NCBI GenBank assembly: GCA_964573205.1
Contig: CAZNIT010000046.1
Location: 1 to 61,094 of the forward strand
Direction: 5' to 3'
Length of the DNA stretch: 61,094 nucleotides
Origin: QNZT01 sp964573205
GTDB lineage: Bacteria; Campylobacterota; Campylobacteria; Campylobacterales; QNZT01
The notes under the pieces are model-generated. The model did not search any database. It saw only the letters and a program-made list of their open reading frames with translations, and had not been told where the DNA came from. A program made the position numbers and the translations under genes. Position 1 is the stretch's first letter, and the number at the start of each line of letters is the position of its first letter. This document shows positions 8,108 to 16,654 of this stretch, in pieces.

Positions 8108-9451
8108 ATGAAAAAATATATACTAGCTTTGATACCCGCGACCGTTTTGGTAGCTGGTCCGGTCATAGAGCCTTTGGTTGACTACGACACCCAAGATATT
8201 ATCGTAGCGAAAAAAGAGGTGAAAAAAAAGATAGTACTACCTCCTACTACACCTCCGATCGTAAAAGCGCCGGGTGTTAGAACGACACAAAAAAGATATT
8301 TCACTTACGAATTCGACGCACTTGCGGGCAGAAACTTCGCAGACGACGACTCGATCATAAAAGATGCTACTACGGCAGGAATACGAGTAAACCGATATAT
8401 CACCGAGGATTTCGCGGTACAGTTGGGTTACGACAGGATCTTCGACGCCGATTATAAGGTAGTCTCGATCGATAAAACACATGCTTCAAGATCCATACCG
8501 GTATGCGGTATGCCTTCATGCGACGATAATAACGGTGGTAACGGTGGTAACGGTGGTAATGGTGGTAATGGTGGTAATGGTGGTAATGGCGGTAATGGCG
8601 GTAACGGCGGTAACGGATCCGGCGGTGAAGGAGATAATAGTTCCGATAACCCTCTATCGAATCTGGGAGCAAAAAAAGTCGCACAAAGTACGGATATAGA
8701 TCGATTTTATCTAAACGGACTTAAAGAGATCCACCTTGAAAACAACTCGTTTATCCCTTATCTGTTTGCCGGTATAGGTTACGAACACGTAAATGATAAA
8801 AACTACGATATAAAATCACAAGGTTTTTTCAATGCTGGAGGGGGATTGAAATATAGCCTTAAAAAGAAACTAAGAGTCGTTTCGGAAGCGAAAGTGATCA
8901 AAAAATTCGAAGATGACAATCTCGACATTGTGGCGATGCTCGGAATAGGTATGCTTTTTGGTCAAAAAGTGATCACGATTAAAAAAGATCAAAACATAGA
9001 TGAAAAAATCCTTCCTCAAGTCGGTATCGAACAAAATACGGCACCGGAATTTTTAGATGAAGAGACAAACGATAAAACCATCATACAAAACGTACAAGTC
9101 GCTTTTGATGAAACCGATATCGATCAAATGATTGAGAGTGCGCCGGAAGAGACTCAAACTCTTTTAACGGAAGACAAAATAGAACTCTCCGGGGCTATAA
9201 AAGAGGAGAAAAAAGATGAAGGTAACTATTTCATTCAAGTTGCGGTCGTTTCAAAAGAGAAATCTTTGAACAATTATCTGGAAAAAATCAAAAAGAACGA
9301 TCTTTCGTATGAAATTAAACCTGTAAGTTTAACAAACCCTTTTACCAAAAGAGTTCTTGTCGGTCCGTATTTAAGCAGACTTGACGCTCAACTTGATATG
9401 CCTATCGTTAAAGAGGAGATCGAGAAAAAAGCGTTTATAAAATCTTTTTAG
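8108..9451 (+). CDS. Outer-membrane beta-barrel protein with Gly-rich loop and SPOR domain
   Basis: A 447-residue exported protein with a signal peptide (MKKYILALIPATVLVAGPV). A periplasmic Lys/Pro-rich stretch follows. Residues about 60-300 look like an OmpA-type eight-strand barrel (alternating aromatic strands, e.g. FTYEFDALAGRNF, FIPYLFAGIGYEHV, FFNAGGGLKYSLKKKLRV). The barrel is interrupted at about 137-180 by a CGMPSC pair and nine Gly-Gly-Asn-Gly-Gly-Asn-type units, probably a surface loop. Residues about 365-447 form a C-terminal SPOR-like fold (YFIQVAVVSKEKSL, RVLVGPYLSRLDAQ), which in other proteins binds septal, denuded peptidoglycan. The combination suggests a wall-anchored outer-membrane protein. 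It is monocistronic and ends in a strong hairpin. Confidence 0.75.
   Translation: MKKYILALIPATVLVAGPVIEPLVDYDTQDIIVAKKEVKKKIVLPPTTPPIVKAPGVRTTQKRYFTYEFDALAGRNFADDDSIIKDATTAGIRVNRYITEDFAVQLGYDRIFDADYKVVSIDKTHASRSIPVCGMPSCDDNNGGNGGNGGNGGNGGNGGNGGNGGNGGNGSGGEGDNSSDNPLSNLGAKKVAQSTDIDRFYLNGLKEIHLENNSFIPYLFAGIGYEHVNDKNYDIKSQGFFNAGGGLKYSLKKKLRVVSEAKVIKKFEDDNLDIVAMLGIGMLFGQKVITIKKDQNIDEKILPQVGIEQNTAPEFLDEETNDKTIIQNVQVAFDETDIDQMIESAPEETQTLLTEDKIELSGAIKEEKKDEGNYFIQVAVVSKEKSLNNYLEKIKKNDLSYEIKPVSLTNPFTKRVLVGPYLSRLDAQLDMPIVKEEIEKKAFIKSF
8534..8614 (+). repeat. 9-bp minisatellite, nine tandem copies
   Basis: Nine perfect-length copies of a GGYGGTAAY unit encode Gly-Gly-Asn repeats inside the beta-barrel protein. 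Variants cluster by position (GGTGGTAAC, then GGTGGTAAT, then GGCGGTAAT and GGCGGTAAC), which looks like expansion by local duplication. Nine is a multiple of three, so copy-number change keeps the frame. Confidence 0.95.
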
Positions 9452-9480
9452 AGACGGATTCGAAATCCGCCTCTATTTTT
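9451..9480. terminator. Shared terminator between convergent genes
   Basis: Stem GAG-A-CGGATT / AATCCG-C-CTC with a CGA loop and one mismatch, followed by TATTTTT on the plus strand. It begins at the last base of the stop of the beta-barrel gene and overlaps the dnaJ stop, so it may serve both directions. Confidence 0.75.
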
Positions 9481-10612
9481 TAAACCAACTCTTCACTTTG
9501 TCTATGATTCCGTCGAAAAGTTTTTCATGTGGCGTACTTTCCACACCGAAAGATTTTCCAAGCTCCAATAAAAGCTCTTTTTGTTCATCATTAAGCTTGG
9601 TAGGATAAACTATCTTTATTTGCGCTATGAGATCTCCCTTTCTTGAAGTATGTACATTCTCTATCCCCTCACCTCTTAAAAGAAACTGCTCTTTATCTTT
9701 TACGCCGACCGGAATTTCTATCTCTTTTTTACTCCTTAACGTCGGTACTTCTATGATCCCTCCAAGAGCCGCTTGAGTAAAGAAAATCGGAACTTCTATA
9801 TATACATTATCGCCGTCACGAACAAAATGTTCATCCTCCTTTACGCGTATTAAAACATATAGATCACCTCTTCTTCCGCTTACATGAACATTTCCTTTAC
9901 CGCTTACTCGTATGCGGTTGCCATGATCTATACCGGCCGGAATTTTAACGCTCGTCACACCCTTCTCTTCGATATAACCTTCACCACCGCACTCTTTACA
10001 TCTGTTGGCGACAACCTTTCCTTCACCCCTGCAAACTTCACAAGTTTGAGCAAAAGTCATAAATCCCTGACGATAATAAACCTGTCCTCTTCCTTCACAC
10101 TCGGGACAGGTTATCGACTTTTTATCTCGATCTCCGGTTCCTTCACATTCTCGGCAAATCGTTTTATATTTATAGCTTATATCTTTCTCGCAACCGAAAA
10201 CCGCTTCATAAAACTCTAAAGTTATATCCGTTTCGATATCAAGGGGATATTTTTGGCTTTTTGAAGATCTACCCGAATTTCCAAAGCCGCTAAATCCTCC
10301 TCCAAATACCGACTCGAATATCGAGCCTAAATCACCCATGATATCTTCCATATTCATATCGCTAAAGTGGCTAAACCCCTGATTTTCCAATCCCGCCACT
10401 CCATATCTGTCATATGTCGCTCTTTTATTAGGATCACTTAAAACCTGATAGGCTTCATTTATCAGTTTAAACTTCTCTTCAGCCTCTTTGTTCCCTTGAT
10501 TTCTATCGGGATGATATTTAAGCGCCAGTTTTCGGTATGCCTTTTTAAGTTCATTTTCATCGGCATCCCTACTGATTTCCAATAGTTCATAATAATCAAT
10601 CTCTACAGCCAT
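9473..10612 (-). CDS. dnaJ: Chaperone protein DnaJ
   Basis: Hsp40 co-chaperone that stimulates DnaK ATPase and delivers unfolded clients. The 379 residues are in family range. The J-domain (1-70) carries the HPD motif in YHPDRNQGNKEAEEKF. A Gly/Phe-rich linker follows (about 78-120), then a cysteine-rich zinc domain with four CxxCxGxG-type repeats (CRECEGTGD, CPECEGRGQ, CEVCRGEGK, CKECGGEGY), then the C-terminal substrate-binding domain. No heat-shock partner genes are adjacent, and no HrcA-like CIRCE dyad was seen upstream. Confidence 0.96.
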   Translation of the reverse strand: MAVEIDYYELLEISRDADENELKKAYRKLALKYHPDRNQGNKEAEEKFKLINEAYQVLSDPNKRATYDRYGVAGLENQGFSHFSDMNMEDIMGDLGSIFESVFGGGFSGFGNSGRSSKSQKYPLDIETDITLEFYEAVFGCEKDISYKYKTICRECEGTGDRDKKSITCPECEGRGQVYYRQGFMTFAQTCEVCRGEGKVVANRCKECGGEGYIEEKGVTSVKIPAGIDHGNRIRVSGKGNVHVSGRRGDLYVLIRVKEDEHFVRDGDNVYIEVPIFFTQAALGGIIEVPTLRSKKEIEIPVGVKDKEQFLLRGEGIENVHTSRKGDLIAQIKIVYPTKLNDEQKELLLELGKSFGVESTPHEKLFDGIIDKVKSWFKK

Positions 10613-10760
10613 GAAAATTCACCCTCTTCTTTATAAATTAAAGCCTGTATATTAGCTCAACTTAACTAAAAAATTGCTCAACATCAACAGATACTTTCAG
10701 TTAAAAAAAATTCTCATATGCCGATATAACAGCATAGATACAGCATTCGAAGGATATAAA

Positions 10761-11555
10761 GTGGATATGAGCTCTCTTAAAATCGTCACTAACGATACTA
10801 TCAAAGAGATAAGAAAATTTGATATAGTAACGCCCGAATTGTTTAAAGAAGTTTTTATGGAGAAAGCAAAAAAGCACAATCTCTCGATCGATCTTGACAA
10901 ACTCAAAAACGATACTCTCAATCTGACTCTACATAAAGTGTATGAGATTGAAAAGAAAACAAAAGACAATACGAAACTTTTACAAGAAAATATCGACCTT
11001 GCCACAACCGCGATCGACAAACAAGATTCGGAACTTTTAAACAAAGTTCAAGATCAAATGAAAGAGTTAAATAGAAGAATCTCTATGCTCGAAGAGCAGG
11101 TTTATTTGGACGAACTTACAAAAGTATATAACAGAAAGTGGTTGTTTGAGAAATTTTTGATAGACGAGAAGTTTACTAAAGACGGTACGCTTATTTTCAT
11201 AGATGTAGATAAATTCAAGGAGATAAACGACACATACGGACATATAACCGGCGATAAAGTTCTAGCTATGATAGCCCAACTTACGAAAAAACTGGCCGAC
11301 ACTCATACCGTACGATACGGCGGAGATGAATTTTTAGTCGTCTCACTTGACAGCGATTATGAAAAACTTCTCAAGCAAACACAGATGCTATCGGCTCAAT
11401 TAATGAAAAAACTCTTCATATATCAGGGAAATACCTTCAAGGTGGAAATCTCATACGGCATATCCTCGTTCAAATCGGGTGATAAATTTCATGACATAAT
11501 CGAAGAGGTTGACCAAAAGATGTATAAACACAAAAACGAAAAGATCAGAGCTTAA
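10761..11555 (+). CDS. Cytosolic diguanylate cyclase (GGDEF)
   Basis: Predicted to make c-di-GMP from two GTP. The 264-residue product has a soluble helical/coiled-coil N-terminal region (about 1-112) and a C-terminal GGDEF domain (about 113-264). FIDVDKFKEINDTYGHITGD and the intact signature RYGGDEF are visible. The allosteric RxxD inhibition site expected just before GGDEF is absent, so product inhibition is unlikely through that site. The N-terminal part has no transmembrane helix. I chose GTG 10761 because AAGGA lies 6 nt before it; ATG 10767 is the alternative. The gene overlaps convergent ribF by 11 nt. Confidence 0.88.
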   Translation: MDMSSLKIVTNDTIKEIRKFDIVTPELFKEVFMEKAKKHNLSIDLDKLKNDTLNLTLHKVYEIEKKTKDNTKLLQENIDLATTAIDKQDSELLNKVQDQMKELNRRISMLEEQVYLDELTKVYNRKWLFEKFLIDEKFTKDGTLIFIDVDKFKEINDTYGHITGDKVLAMIAQLTKKLADTHTVRYGGDEFLVVSLDSDYEKLLKQTQMLSAQLMKKLFIYQGNTFKVEISYGISSFKSGDKFHDIIEEVDQKMYKHKNEKIRA

Positions 11556-12384
11556 AGTACTCTTTTGCTTTTTGAATATCTTTTGATATTTCCTCTTTTA
11601 GATCATCAAGATTTTCAAATTTACGATTCTCCCTTAAATAACTCAAAAACGAAACGCTCAACTCAAAAGTTTCATCAAAAGCTTCTTCTTCCAAAATATG
11701 GGTTTCTATCGAAAACTTGGAATCGGTAGAGAGTCGATTGCCGATGAAAGTCAAAGAGGGATATCTTCTTTCATTTATAGTCGCGAAGGTTATATAAACG
11801 CCCTCTTTGGGAATAAAAAAATTGTCCGTATCAAGATTGAATGTCGCAAACAATTTTTTTCTTCCAAGTCCCTGCCCTTTAATCACTCTAGCGGTTATGG
11901 CGTACTCCCTTCCCAAAAGTTTATTTGCCGCCTCTATATTCGCATTTTTGAGAAACTCTTTAATCGTACCGGCGTGAATTGGAATTTTTCCGATTTTTTG
12001 TTCATCTACCACTACCACTTCTACATTCTCAAGCATCTTAAGATCATCAGGTTTTCCGGATCTATTTTTTGCAAAACGAAAATCGTAACCTACCACTATC
12101 TTCTTAAGAGAAGGAAAATTCTTTTTTATAAAGAGAATGAAATCTTCAACACTCATCTCTTTTATCTTTTCGAACTCCAAAAAAATACAAGGGTGTTTAG
12201 TATATCCGCAACGACGCTCTTTGGGAGTCAAAGAGAAAGCGGACTCCTTTTGTACGATCAACAACGCACCGTTTTTATCAAGATGAGAAAGAAGATGCAA
12301 ATGCGCTTTGTGCATACCGTCAAAACCGCCGATCGCGATAGAGTCGATATCTTTATTTTTGAAAGTGATAGAAGATTTCAGCAT
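11545..12384 (-). CDS. ribF: Bifunctional riboflavin kinase/FAD synthetase
   Basis: Converts riboflavin to FMN and FMN to FAD. The 279 residues are slightly short for the family. The N-terminal adenylyltransferase domain shows AIGGFDGMHKAHLHLLSHLD (the [GC]xFDGxHxGH region) and VVGYDFRFAKNRSGKPDDL. The C-terminal kinase domain shows ARVIKGQGLGRKKLFATFNL, the conserved G-x-x-x-G-R-x-x-G-x-P/A-T-x-N region, with Ala-Thr in place of the usual Pro-Thr. The start overlaps the end of tlyA by 32 nt in another frame, so the two are co-expressed. Confidence 0.9.
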   Translation of the reverse strand: MLKSSITFKNKDIDSIAIGGFDGMHKAHLHLLSHLDKNGALLIVQKESAFSLTPKERRCGYTKHPCIFLEFEKIKEMSVEDFILFIKKNFPSLKKIVVGYDFRFAKNRSGKPDDLKMLENVEVVVVDEQKIGKIPIHAGTIKEFLKNANIEAANKLLGREYAITARVIKGQGLGRKKLFATFNLDTDNFFIPKEGVYITFATINERRYPSLTFIGNRLSTDSKFSIETHILEEEAFDETFELSVSFLSYLRENRKFENLDDLKEEISKDIQKAKEYFKL

Positions 12385-13066
12385 TACCCTCTTTACCTTT
12401 TATTTTACAATACTCTTTTGCAATCATCCTCCAACCGTATTCATACGCCAAAGCTTGAAACTTTATGATTGCCGACTCTATCGCTTTTTGATCTTTTATG
12501 ACACCTTTTTTATTTCTTTTTACCTCTTTTCCAACTTCGAATTGAGGTTTGAATAAAATAATTATATCCTTTCGTGAAAGTCTATCCAAATCTTTCATAA
12601 TATTTTCAATTCCTACAAACGAAACATCGCAAGTCACCAGATCAAAAGGCTCTTGTGCGATGAACTCTCTAATATCCGTACTCTCATGACTAATTACCCT
12701 TTTATCTTGTTTCAATAGAGTATGCAACTGCCCTCTTCCGACATCGACCGCGGTAACGTCGGCCGCTTCGTTTTCCAAAAGAATCTGTACAAATCCACCG
12801 GTACTGCTACCCACATCCAAACAGCGTCTATTTCTTATATCCACCCTATTTGAGAGGAGAAAAAGCTTTAGTTTTTCCGCCCCTCGACCGACATAGATAT
12901 TTTCTTGCAAAATTTTGATATCGACGGTTGAATTATTATCTACTTTAAAGGATGCTTTAGTTATTATACTACTGTTAACCGATACCTTTTTATTAAGTAT
13001 GAGCTCTTTAGCTCTGTTTCTGCTATCGGTAAACCCGTGAATATAGAGGTAGTTGTCTAATCTCAT
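12353..13066 (-). CDS. tlyA: TlyA family rRNA 2'-O-methyltransferase
   Basis: SAM-dependent methyltransferase; TlyA proteins modify cytidines of 16S and/or 23S rRNA and affect capreomycin sensitivity. The 237-residue protein has an N-terminal S4 RNA-binding domain (about 1-60, LDNYLYIHGFTDSRNRAKEL) and an FtsJ-type Rossmann domain (about 78-237). The SAM motif is CLDVGSSTGGFVQILL, followed by VTAVDVGRGQL and VTCDVSFVGIENI. The C-terminal FKPQFEVGKE matches the family. First gene of a tlyA-ribF pair. Confidence 0.93.
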   Translation of the reverse strand: MRLDNYLYIHGFTDSRNRAKELILNKKVSVNSSIITKASFKVDNNSTVDIKILQENIYVGRGAEKLKLFLLSNRVDIRNRRCLDVGSSTGGFVQILLENEAADVTAVDVGRGQLHTLLKQDKRVISHESTDIREFIAQEPFDLVTCDVSFVGIENIMKDLDRLSRKDIIILFKPQFEVGKEVKRNKKGVIKDQKAIESAIIKFQALAYEYGWRMIAKEYCKIKGKEGNAEIFYHFQK

Positions 13067-13233
13067 GATAAGTCGCGCTGCTCTTTAATGGTGGCTTTTG
13101 TGTAACAAATAGTTATAAAATACAGCATGCAAAGTAAATTATTCCTGAAATTTACACTATTTACCTAAAATCACTAAAAAAAAACTACCAGGCACCGATT
13201 TAGGAGTATAACAAAATCAACACAGGAAAGAAT

Positions 13234-13431
13234 ATGAAAGTATCGAACAAAGAGATTGCAGCGGAAATCAACAAAACTCCATCGGCGATATCTTATCTTA
13301 AAAAGAATAACTACGATGAGTATCAGATCTTAAAACTCGGAGTACTTTGCAAAAAGTTAAATCTCGACAATGAAGATTTACTGGCAATGTACACTCTTAA
13401 GCAGATAGAGTTAAAAAAAATTGCTTCTTAG
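13234..13431 (+). CDS. Small helix-turn-helix protein
   Basis: A 65-residue basic protein whose first half reads as a helix-turn-helix (NKEIAAEINKTPSAISYLKK), followed by a helical tail. It resembles a minimal XRE/Cro-type DNA-binding domain. It stands alone between two minus-strand operons, with a good ribosome-binding site (AGGAAAG) 5-8 nt before the ATG and a 167-nt upstream gap containing TATAAC at about 13207. Targets cannot be inferred. Confidence 0.7.
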   Translation: MKVSNKEIAAEINKTPSAISYLKKNNYDEYQILKLGVLCKKLNLDNEDLLAMYTLKQIELKKIAS

Positions 13432-13449
13432 AGTGAACTAGGGCTGTTT

Positions 13450-13477
13450 TTGATCTTTTCGGAGGAGTTGAGATCAA
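13450..13477. terminator. Hairpin between convergent genes
   Basis: TTGATCT (13450-13456) pairs with AGATCAA (13471-13477) around a 14-nt loop, followed by TTTATC. It lies between the small HTH gene and the end of truA. The T-tract is weak, so terminator function is only probable. Confidence 0.4.
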
Positions 13478-13486
13478 TTTATCGTA

Positions 13487-14212
13487 TCAATACCAAATTC
13501 TACTTAAATACAAACCGTTAGGCGCGACAGGATCTCTAACGAAAGTCTTTCTCAAAATCAACTGATCTTTTAGATCACTCTTATCCAACAAGCCACTACC
13601 GATCTTCAACAAAAAAGAGACCATAAGTCTAATCTGAGAACGAACGAAACCGTCAGCCTCAAAACCGAATATGAAAAAATCACCGTATTCATAAAATTTA
13701 CTTCGATATATCTCTCTTTCGTAGTGAGCGACATCCGAACCCTCTTTAGCAAAAAGCGCAAAATCATGCGCTCCCTCGAACAGTTTAACGGCCTCTTTGA
13801 CTTTATATAAATCAAACGGCTTCGTATAAAGAACATAAGGCGTTAAAAACACATTCGGTTCCCGTGTGGATACTATGTATCTGTACGCTCTCTTTTTTGC
13901 GTCGAATCTTGCATGAAAATCGTCGTTCACCGCTTTTATATCATGAACATATATCGATGGAAGAGCTTTTTTATTGATATTTCTCTTCAGTGCAAAAAGA
14001 TCGCTCCAAAAAGAGGGAAGATCAAGAGATATGACTTGAGCGACGGCATGCACGCCTCTATCCGTCCTTCCACTCGCATCAAAGCGGCTTTTTATACCCA
14101 AAGAGGAAAAAATCTCGTACAACCTATTGGCAACTGTAGGAACACCACTATTTTGAATCTGAAAACCGTAAAATTTACTGCCGTCATAACTTAGCGTCAT
14201 TTTAACTCTCAT
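13487..14212 (-). CDS. truA: tRNA pseudouridine(38-40) synthase TruA
   Basis: Isomerises uridine to pseudouridine at positions 38-40 of the tRNA anticodon stem. The 241 residues match the family. The start shows TLSYDGSKFYGFQIQNSGVP, the catalytic Asp lies in DASGRTDRGVHAVAQV, and FDAKKRAYRYIV and the C-terminal FVRSQIRLMVSFLL are conserved. The open frame runs about 98 codons further upstream through lptF in another frame. ATG 14212 fits the family start, has GGAGCG 8 nt before it, and lies 2 nt after the lptF stop. Last gene of the glmU-to-truA operon. Confidence 0.95.
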   Translation of the reverse strand: MRVKMTLSYDGSKFYGFQIQNSGVPTVANRLYEIFSSLGIKSRFDASGRTDRGVHAVAQVISLDLPSFWSDLFALKRNINKKALPSIYVHDIKAVNDDFHARFDAKKRAYRYIVSTREPNVFLTPYVLYTKPFDLYKVKEAVKLFEGAHDFALFAKEGSDVAHYEREIYRSKFYEYGDFFIFGFEADGFVRSQIRLMVSFLLKIGSGLLDKSDLKDQLILRKTFVRDPVAPNGLYLSRIWY

Positions 14213-14214
14213 TT

Positions 14215-15237
14215 TTAAAAACGCTCCATCACTCTTTTTTTGAAGAAGAGAGCTGAAAAAATAAAAAATAGAGCAAACACTCCAAGCGTCCCGTAAAACG
14301 GGAACTTCTGCGCAACATTGAAAATCGCTATATAGTAAAGTATCACCACAAGCATACTGTTTAGATAGACGTTTGGTTTTTGGTGACGCATATGGGCGAT
14401 TCCGAAAGAGAGAGCGAACATAAAAGTGGCCAAAGGAAAAAGAGCTACAAGAAGTGCGAAGGAGAGACCGGAGGCTCTTTTTTCGTTTGTTTTCGCTTTC
14501 ATCCAATATTCGATTATATTACTACTTTTTAACTCTTGAAGTTTGGGGTTGTAGTTCATATTCAGTTTTTTATAATCTATTTGCGTCAATTTATCTCTTG
14601 CTATATCATAAACCTTTCCATGGTTTAATTTCAAACTGAGTAAAGAGTCGTTTCTATCGAGTTTCGCGTTTTTTGCGAGTATGAACTTATCGTTTTCGCC
14701 GCTCTCTCCTTTTTGATATAAAACGATATCGTTATAAGTATCTTTCGCGTTGGAATGAACGAAAAGATGCCAATTGGAAAATTTCTGTCCGAATTCACTC
14801 TCTTTTATATTCAGCTTCGCTTCCATACGTTTCAACGAAATGAAATTATCGCTCATCTGTTTGGAGATGGGAATAAAAAAGATACTATTAGCCAACAAAA
14901 ACAGGGTAGTCAAAAATGAAAGAGAAAAAAAGATTTTCGCTATTTTCACGGGATTTAACGTCAATGCGAATAAAACGACCATCTCGTTTTCCCTCGACAT
15001 ACTATACATCGTCATAGCTACGGCTATGAAAAACGTCACCGGAAGAGTATATGTAAAAATTTCCGGTACGGCATATAAAAAAATTTCACCCAAATCCAAA
15101 AAACTAACCGATATAAGAGCGGTTAAACGTGAAACGGTAATAAAAAATATTACCGATACAAGAAAAAAAAGAGTTAAAAAAAGCGACAAAAAGAGCGATG
15201 AAAAATTGGCTAAAATATAGCGTGTAACTCTATCCAT
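14215..15237 (-). CDS. lptF: LptF/LptG family LPS-export permease
   Basis: A 340-residue inner-membrane protein of the YjgP/YjgQ family, the membrane part of the ABC machine that extracts LPS and hands it to LptC and LptA. Three N-terminal transmembrane helices (about 13-35, 50-75, 95-115), a periplasmic beta-rich domain (about 130-240) and three C-terminal helices (about 255-330) give the usual layout. I cannot distinguish LptF from LptG by eye. lptC and lptA lie 16 kb away in this window. It overlaps pilD by 8 nt. Confidence 0.85.
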   Translation of the reverse strand: MDRVTRYILANFSSLFLSLFLTLFFLVSVIFFITVSRLTALISVSFLDLGEIFLYAVPEIFTYTLPVTFFIAVAMTMYSMSRENEMVVLFALTLNPVKIAKIFFSLSFLTTLFLLANSIFFIPISKQMSDNFISLKRMEAKLNIKESEFGQKFSNWHLFVHSNAKDTYNDIVLYQKGESGENDKFILAKNAKLDRNDSLLSLKLNHGKVYDIARDKLTQIDYKKLNMNYNPKLQELKSSNIIEYWMKAKTNEKRASGLSFALLVALFPLATFMFALSFGIAHMRHQKPNVYLNSMLVVILYYIAIFNVAQKFPFYGTLGVFALFFIFSALFFKKRVMERF

Positions 15238-15967
15238 ATAACTTTACTAAAATCCCCGAAAAAAAATCTTCAGCCATATACACTATGAAAAGAGCAAGCG
15301 CCAAAAAAGGAATGAAAGGTACTTCAAAATCTTTCTCGCGAATAATGATAAAAACGGGAAGAGCGATCACAGCCGATAAAAATATCGCGACCGCTCCAAG
15401 TTTCAATCCGACCATAGCGCCTATCGTCGCGGCTATCATTATATCGGCTTCACCCAAAGCCTCCTTTTTCGTAAAATATGAAACATAAAAACGAAGTAGA
15501 GAAAAACCTCCCGCAAAAAGAAGCGCATTTACAAGATTTTGCAAAACAAAAGGAGACGATACAACGGCAAGCGACAACGCCGAAAGATTTAAACTATCCG
15601 GAACCGCTTTATATCTAAAATCTATCAAAGAGAGGCCAAGTAATAACGAAAACACCAAACCGGAAACGATAGCGAAGGGAATATTTTGAAGTTTATAATA
15701 TACAAGCGCGAATATCAAGGCGCTTAAAGCCTCGATAACGGGGTATTGAATAGAGATACTCTCTTTGCAAAAATAGCATTTACCGCGTAAAAGAAACCAT
15801 GAAATCAAGGGTATATTATGCCACCATTTAAGCTTTTTATTGCATTTAAAACAGTGAGAAGCGGGAAATACGATACTCTCCTCTTTTGGAATTCTCAGTA
15901 TCAATACATTTAAAAACGAACCAAAAAGCAACCCGAAAAGAGTCACTATAAAACCTTCTATTATCAT
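15230..15967 (-). CDS. pilD: Prepilin peptidase (A24 family)
   Basis: Inner-membrane aspartic protease that cleaves and N-methylates type IV prepilins and pseudopilins. The 245-residue protein has the N-terminal cytosolic domain with two CxxC pairs (CFKCNKK and CYFCKE), which in relatives bind zinc for the methylase part. About seven further membrane helices follow. Candidate catalytic aspartates lie in SLIDFRYKAVPDSLNL and in GEADIMIAA (the GxGD-type motif, here G-E-A-D). No pilin genes are in the window. It overlaps both neighbours by 4-8 nt. Confidence 0.9.
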   Translation of the reverse strand: MIIEGFIVTLFGLLFGSFLNVLILRIPKEESIVFPASHCFKCNKKLKWWHNIPLISWFLLRGKCYFCKESISIQYPVIEALSALIFALVYYKLQNIPFAIVSGLVFSLLLGLSLIDFRYKAVPDSLNLSALSLAVVSSPFVLQNLVNALLFAGGFSLLRFYVSYFTKKEALGEADIMIAATIGAMVGLKLGAVAIFLSAVIALPVFIIIREKDFEVPFIPFLALALFIVYMAEDFFSGILVKLYG

Positions 15968-16647
15968 TTAACAGCTCCAAAACGCCTCTGAATTTTGTGA
16001 AAATCTTTAATGATTTCATCAAGATCCTCTATGTGAAAATCCGGCCAAAGCGTATCGGTAAAATAGAGTTCGCTGTAAGCCGCCTGCCACAACAAGTAGT
16101 TCGAAAGCCTTTTCTCACCGCCAGTTCTGATCAATATATCGACCGGATCCATTCCGGCAGTATCCAAAAGCGAATCGAAACTCTCTTCATCAACCGTTTT
16201 TTTCTCTTTTACAGCTTTGTTCACCGCTCTTACTATCTCGTTTTTCGAACCGTAATTTACGGCTAAAACCTGAGTAAGACCTGTAAAATGCGCTGTTTTT
16301 TCTTTAGTATATTTTATTCTCTCTTGAAGAGTTTGAGGAAGTTTTGAGATCTCACCAATAGTTTCAAAACGAACATTATTTTCCAAAAATAAAGAGAGCT
16401 CATTTTTAAGATATCTATCCATCAGTTTCATCAAAAAGCTGACTTCACCTTCGGGTCTTTTCCAATTTTCGGTACTAAACGCGTAAAGAGTGAGATATTT
16501 GACTCCGAGATTCGAAGCGTGTGTGGTAATCTCTCTTACTCTTTTTGCGCCCTCTTCATGTCCGACGATACGCTTTAAAAAACCCCGCTTTTTCGCCCAT
16601 CGTCCATTGCCGTCCATTATAATGGCTATATGCTTTAGTTCATTCAT
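15964..16647 (-). CDS. uppS: Undecaprenyl diphosphate synthase
   Basis: Cis-prenyltransferase that makes undecaprenyl diphosphate, the lipid carrier for peptidoglycan and O-antigen precursors. The 227 residues match compact family members. IIMDGNGRWAKKRG holds the catalytic Asp and the conserved Arg; HEEGAKRVREI, YLTLYAFSTENWKRP and the C-terminal DILIRTGGEKRLSNYLLWQ are all present. It fits an envelope-biogenesis operon (glmU, uppS, lptF). Confidence 0.96.
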   Translation of the reverse strand: MNELKHIAIIMDGNGRWAKKRGFLKRIVGHEEGAKRVREITTHASNLGVKYLTLYAFSTENWKRPEGEVSFLMKLMDRYLKNELSLFLENNVRFETIGEISKLPQTLQERIKYTKEKTAHFTGLTQVLAVNYGSKNEIVRAVNKAVKEKKTVDEESFDSLLDTAGMDPVDILIRTGGEKRLSNYLLWQAAYSELYFTDTLWPDFHIEDLDEIIKDFHKIQRRFGAVK

Positions 16648-16654
16648 TAAAAAA

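Noticed and set aside
8534..8614. CRISPR-like array
   Set aside because: Units are 9 bp, contiguous and without spacers, inside a coding sequence.
8400..8699. His/Tyr-rich and Val-rich ORFs over the minisatellite
   Set aside because: They are frame and strand shadows of the 9-bp repeat in the beta-barrel gene.
14213..14506. 98-codon upstream extension of truA
   Set aside because: It runs through lptF in another frame, and TruA homologues start at the motif found at 14212.
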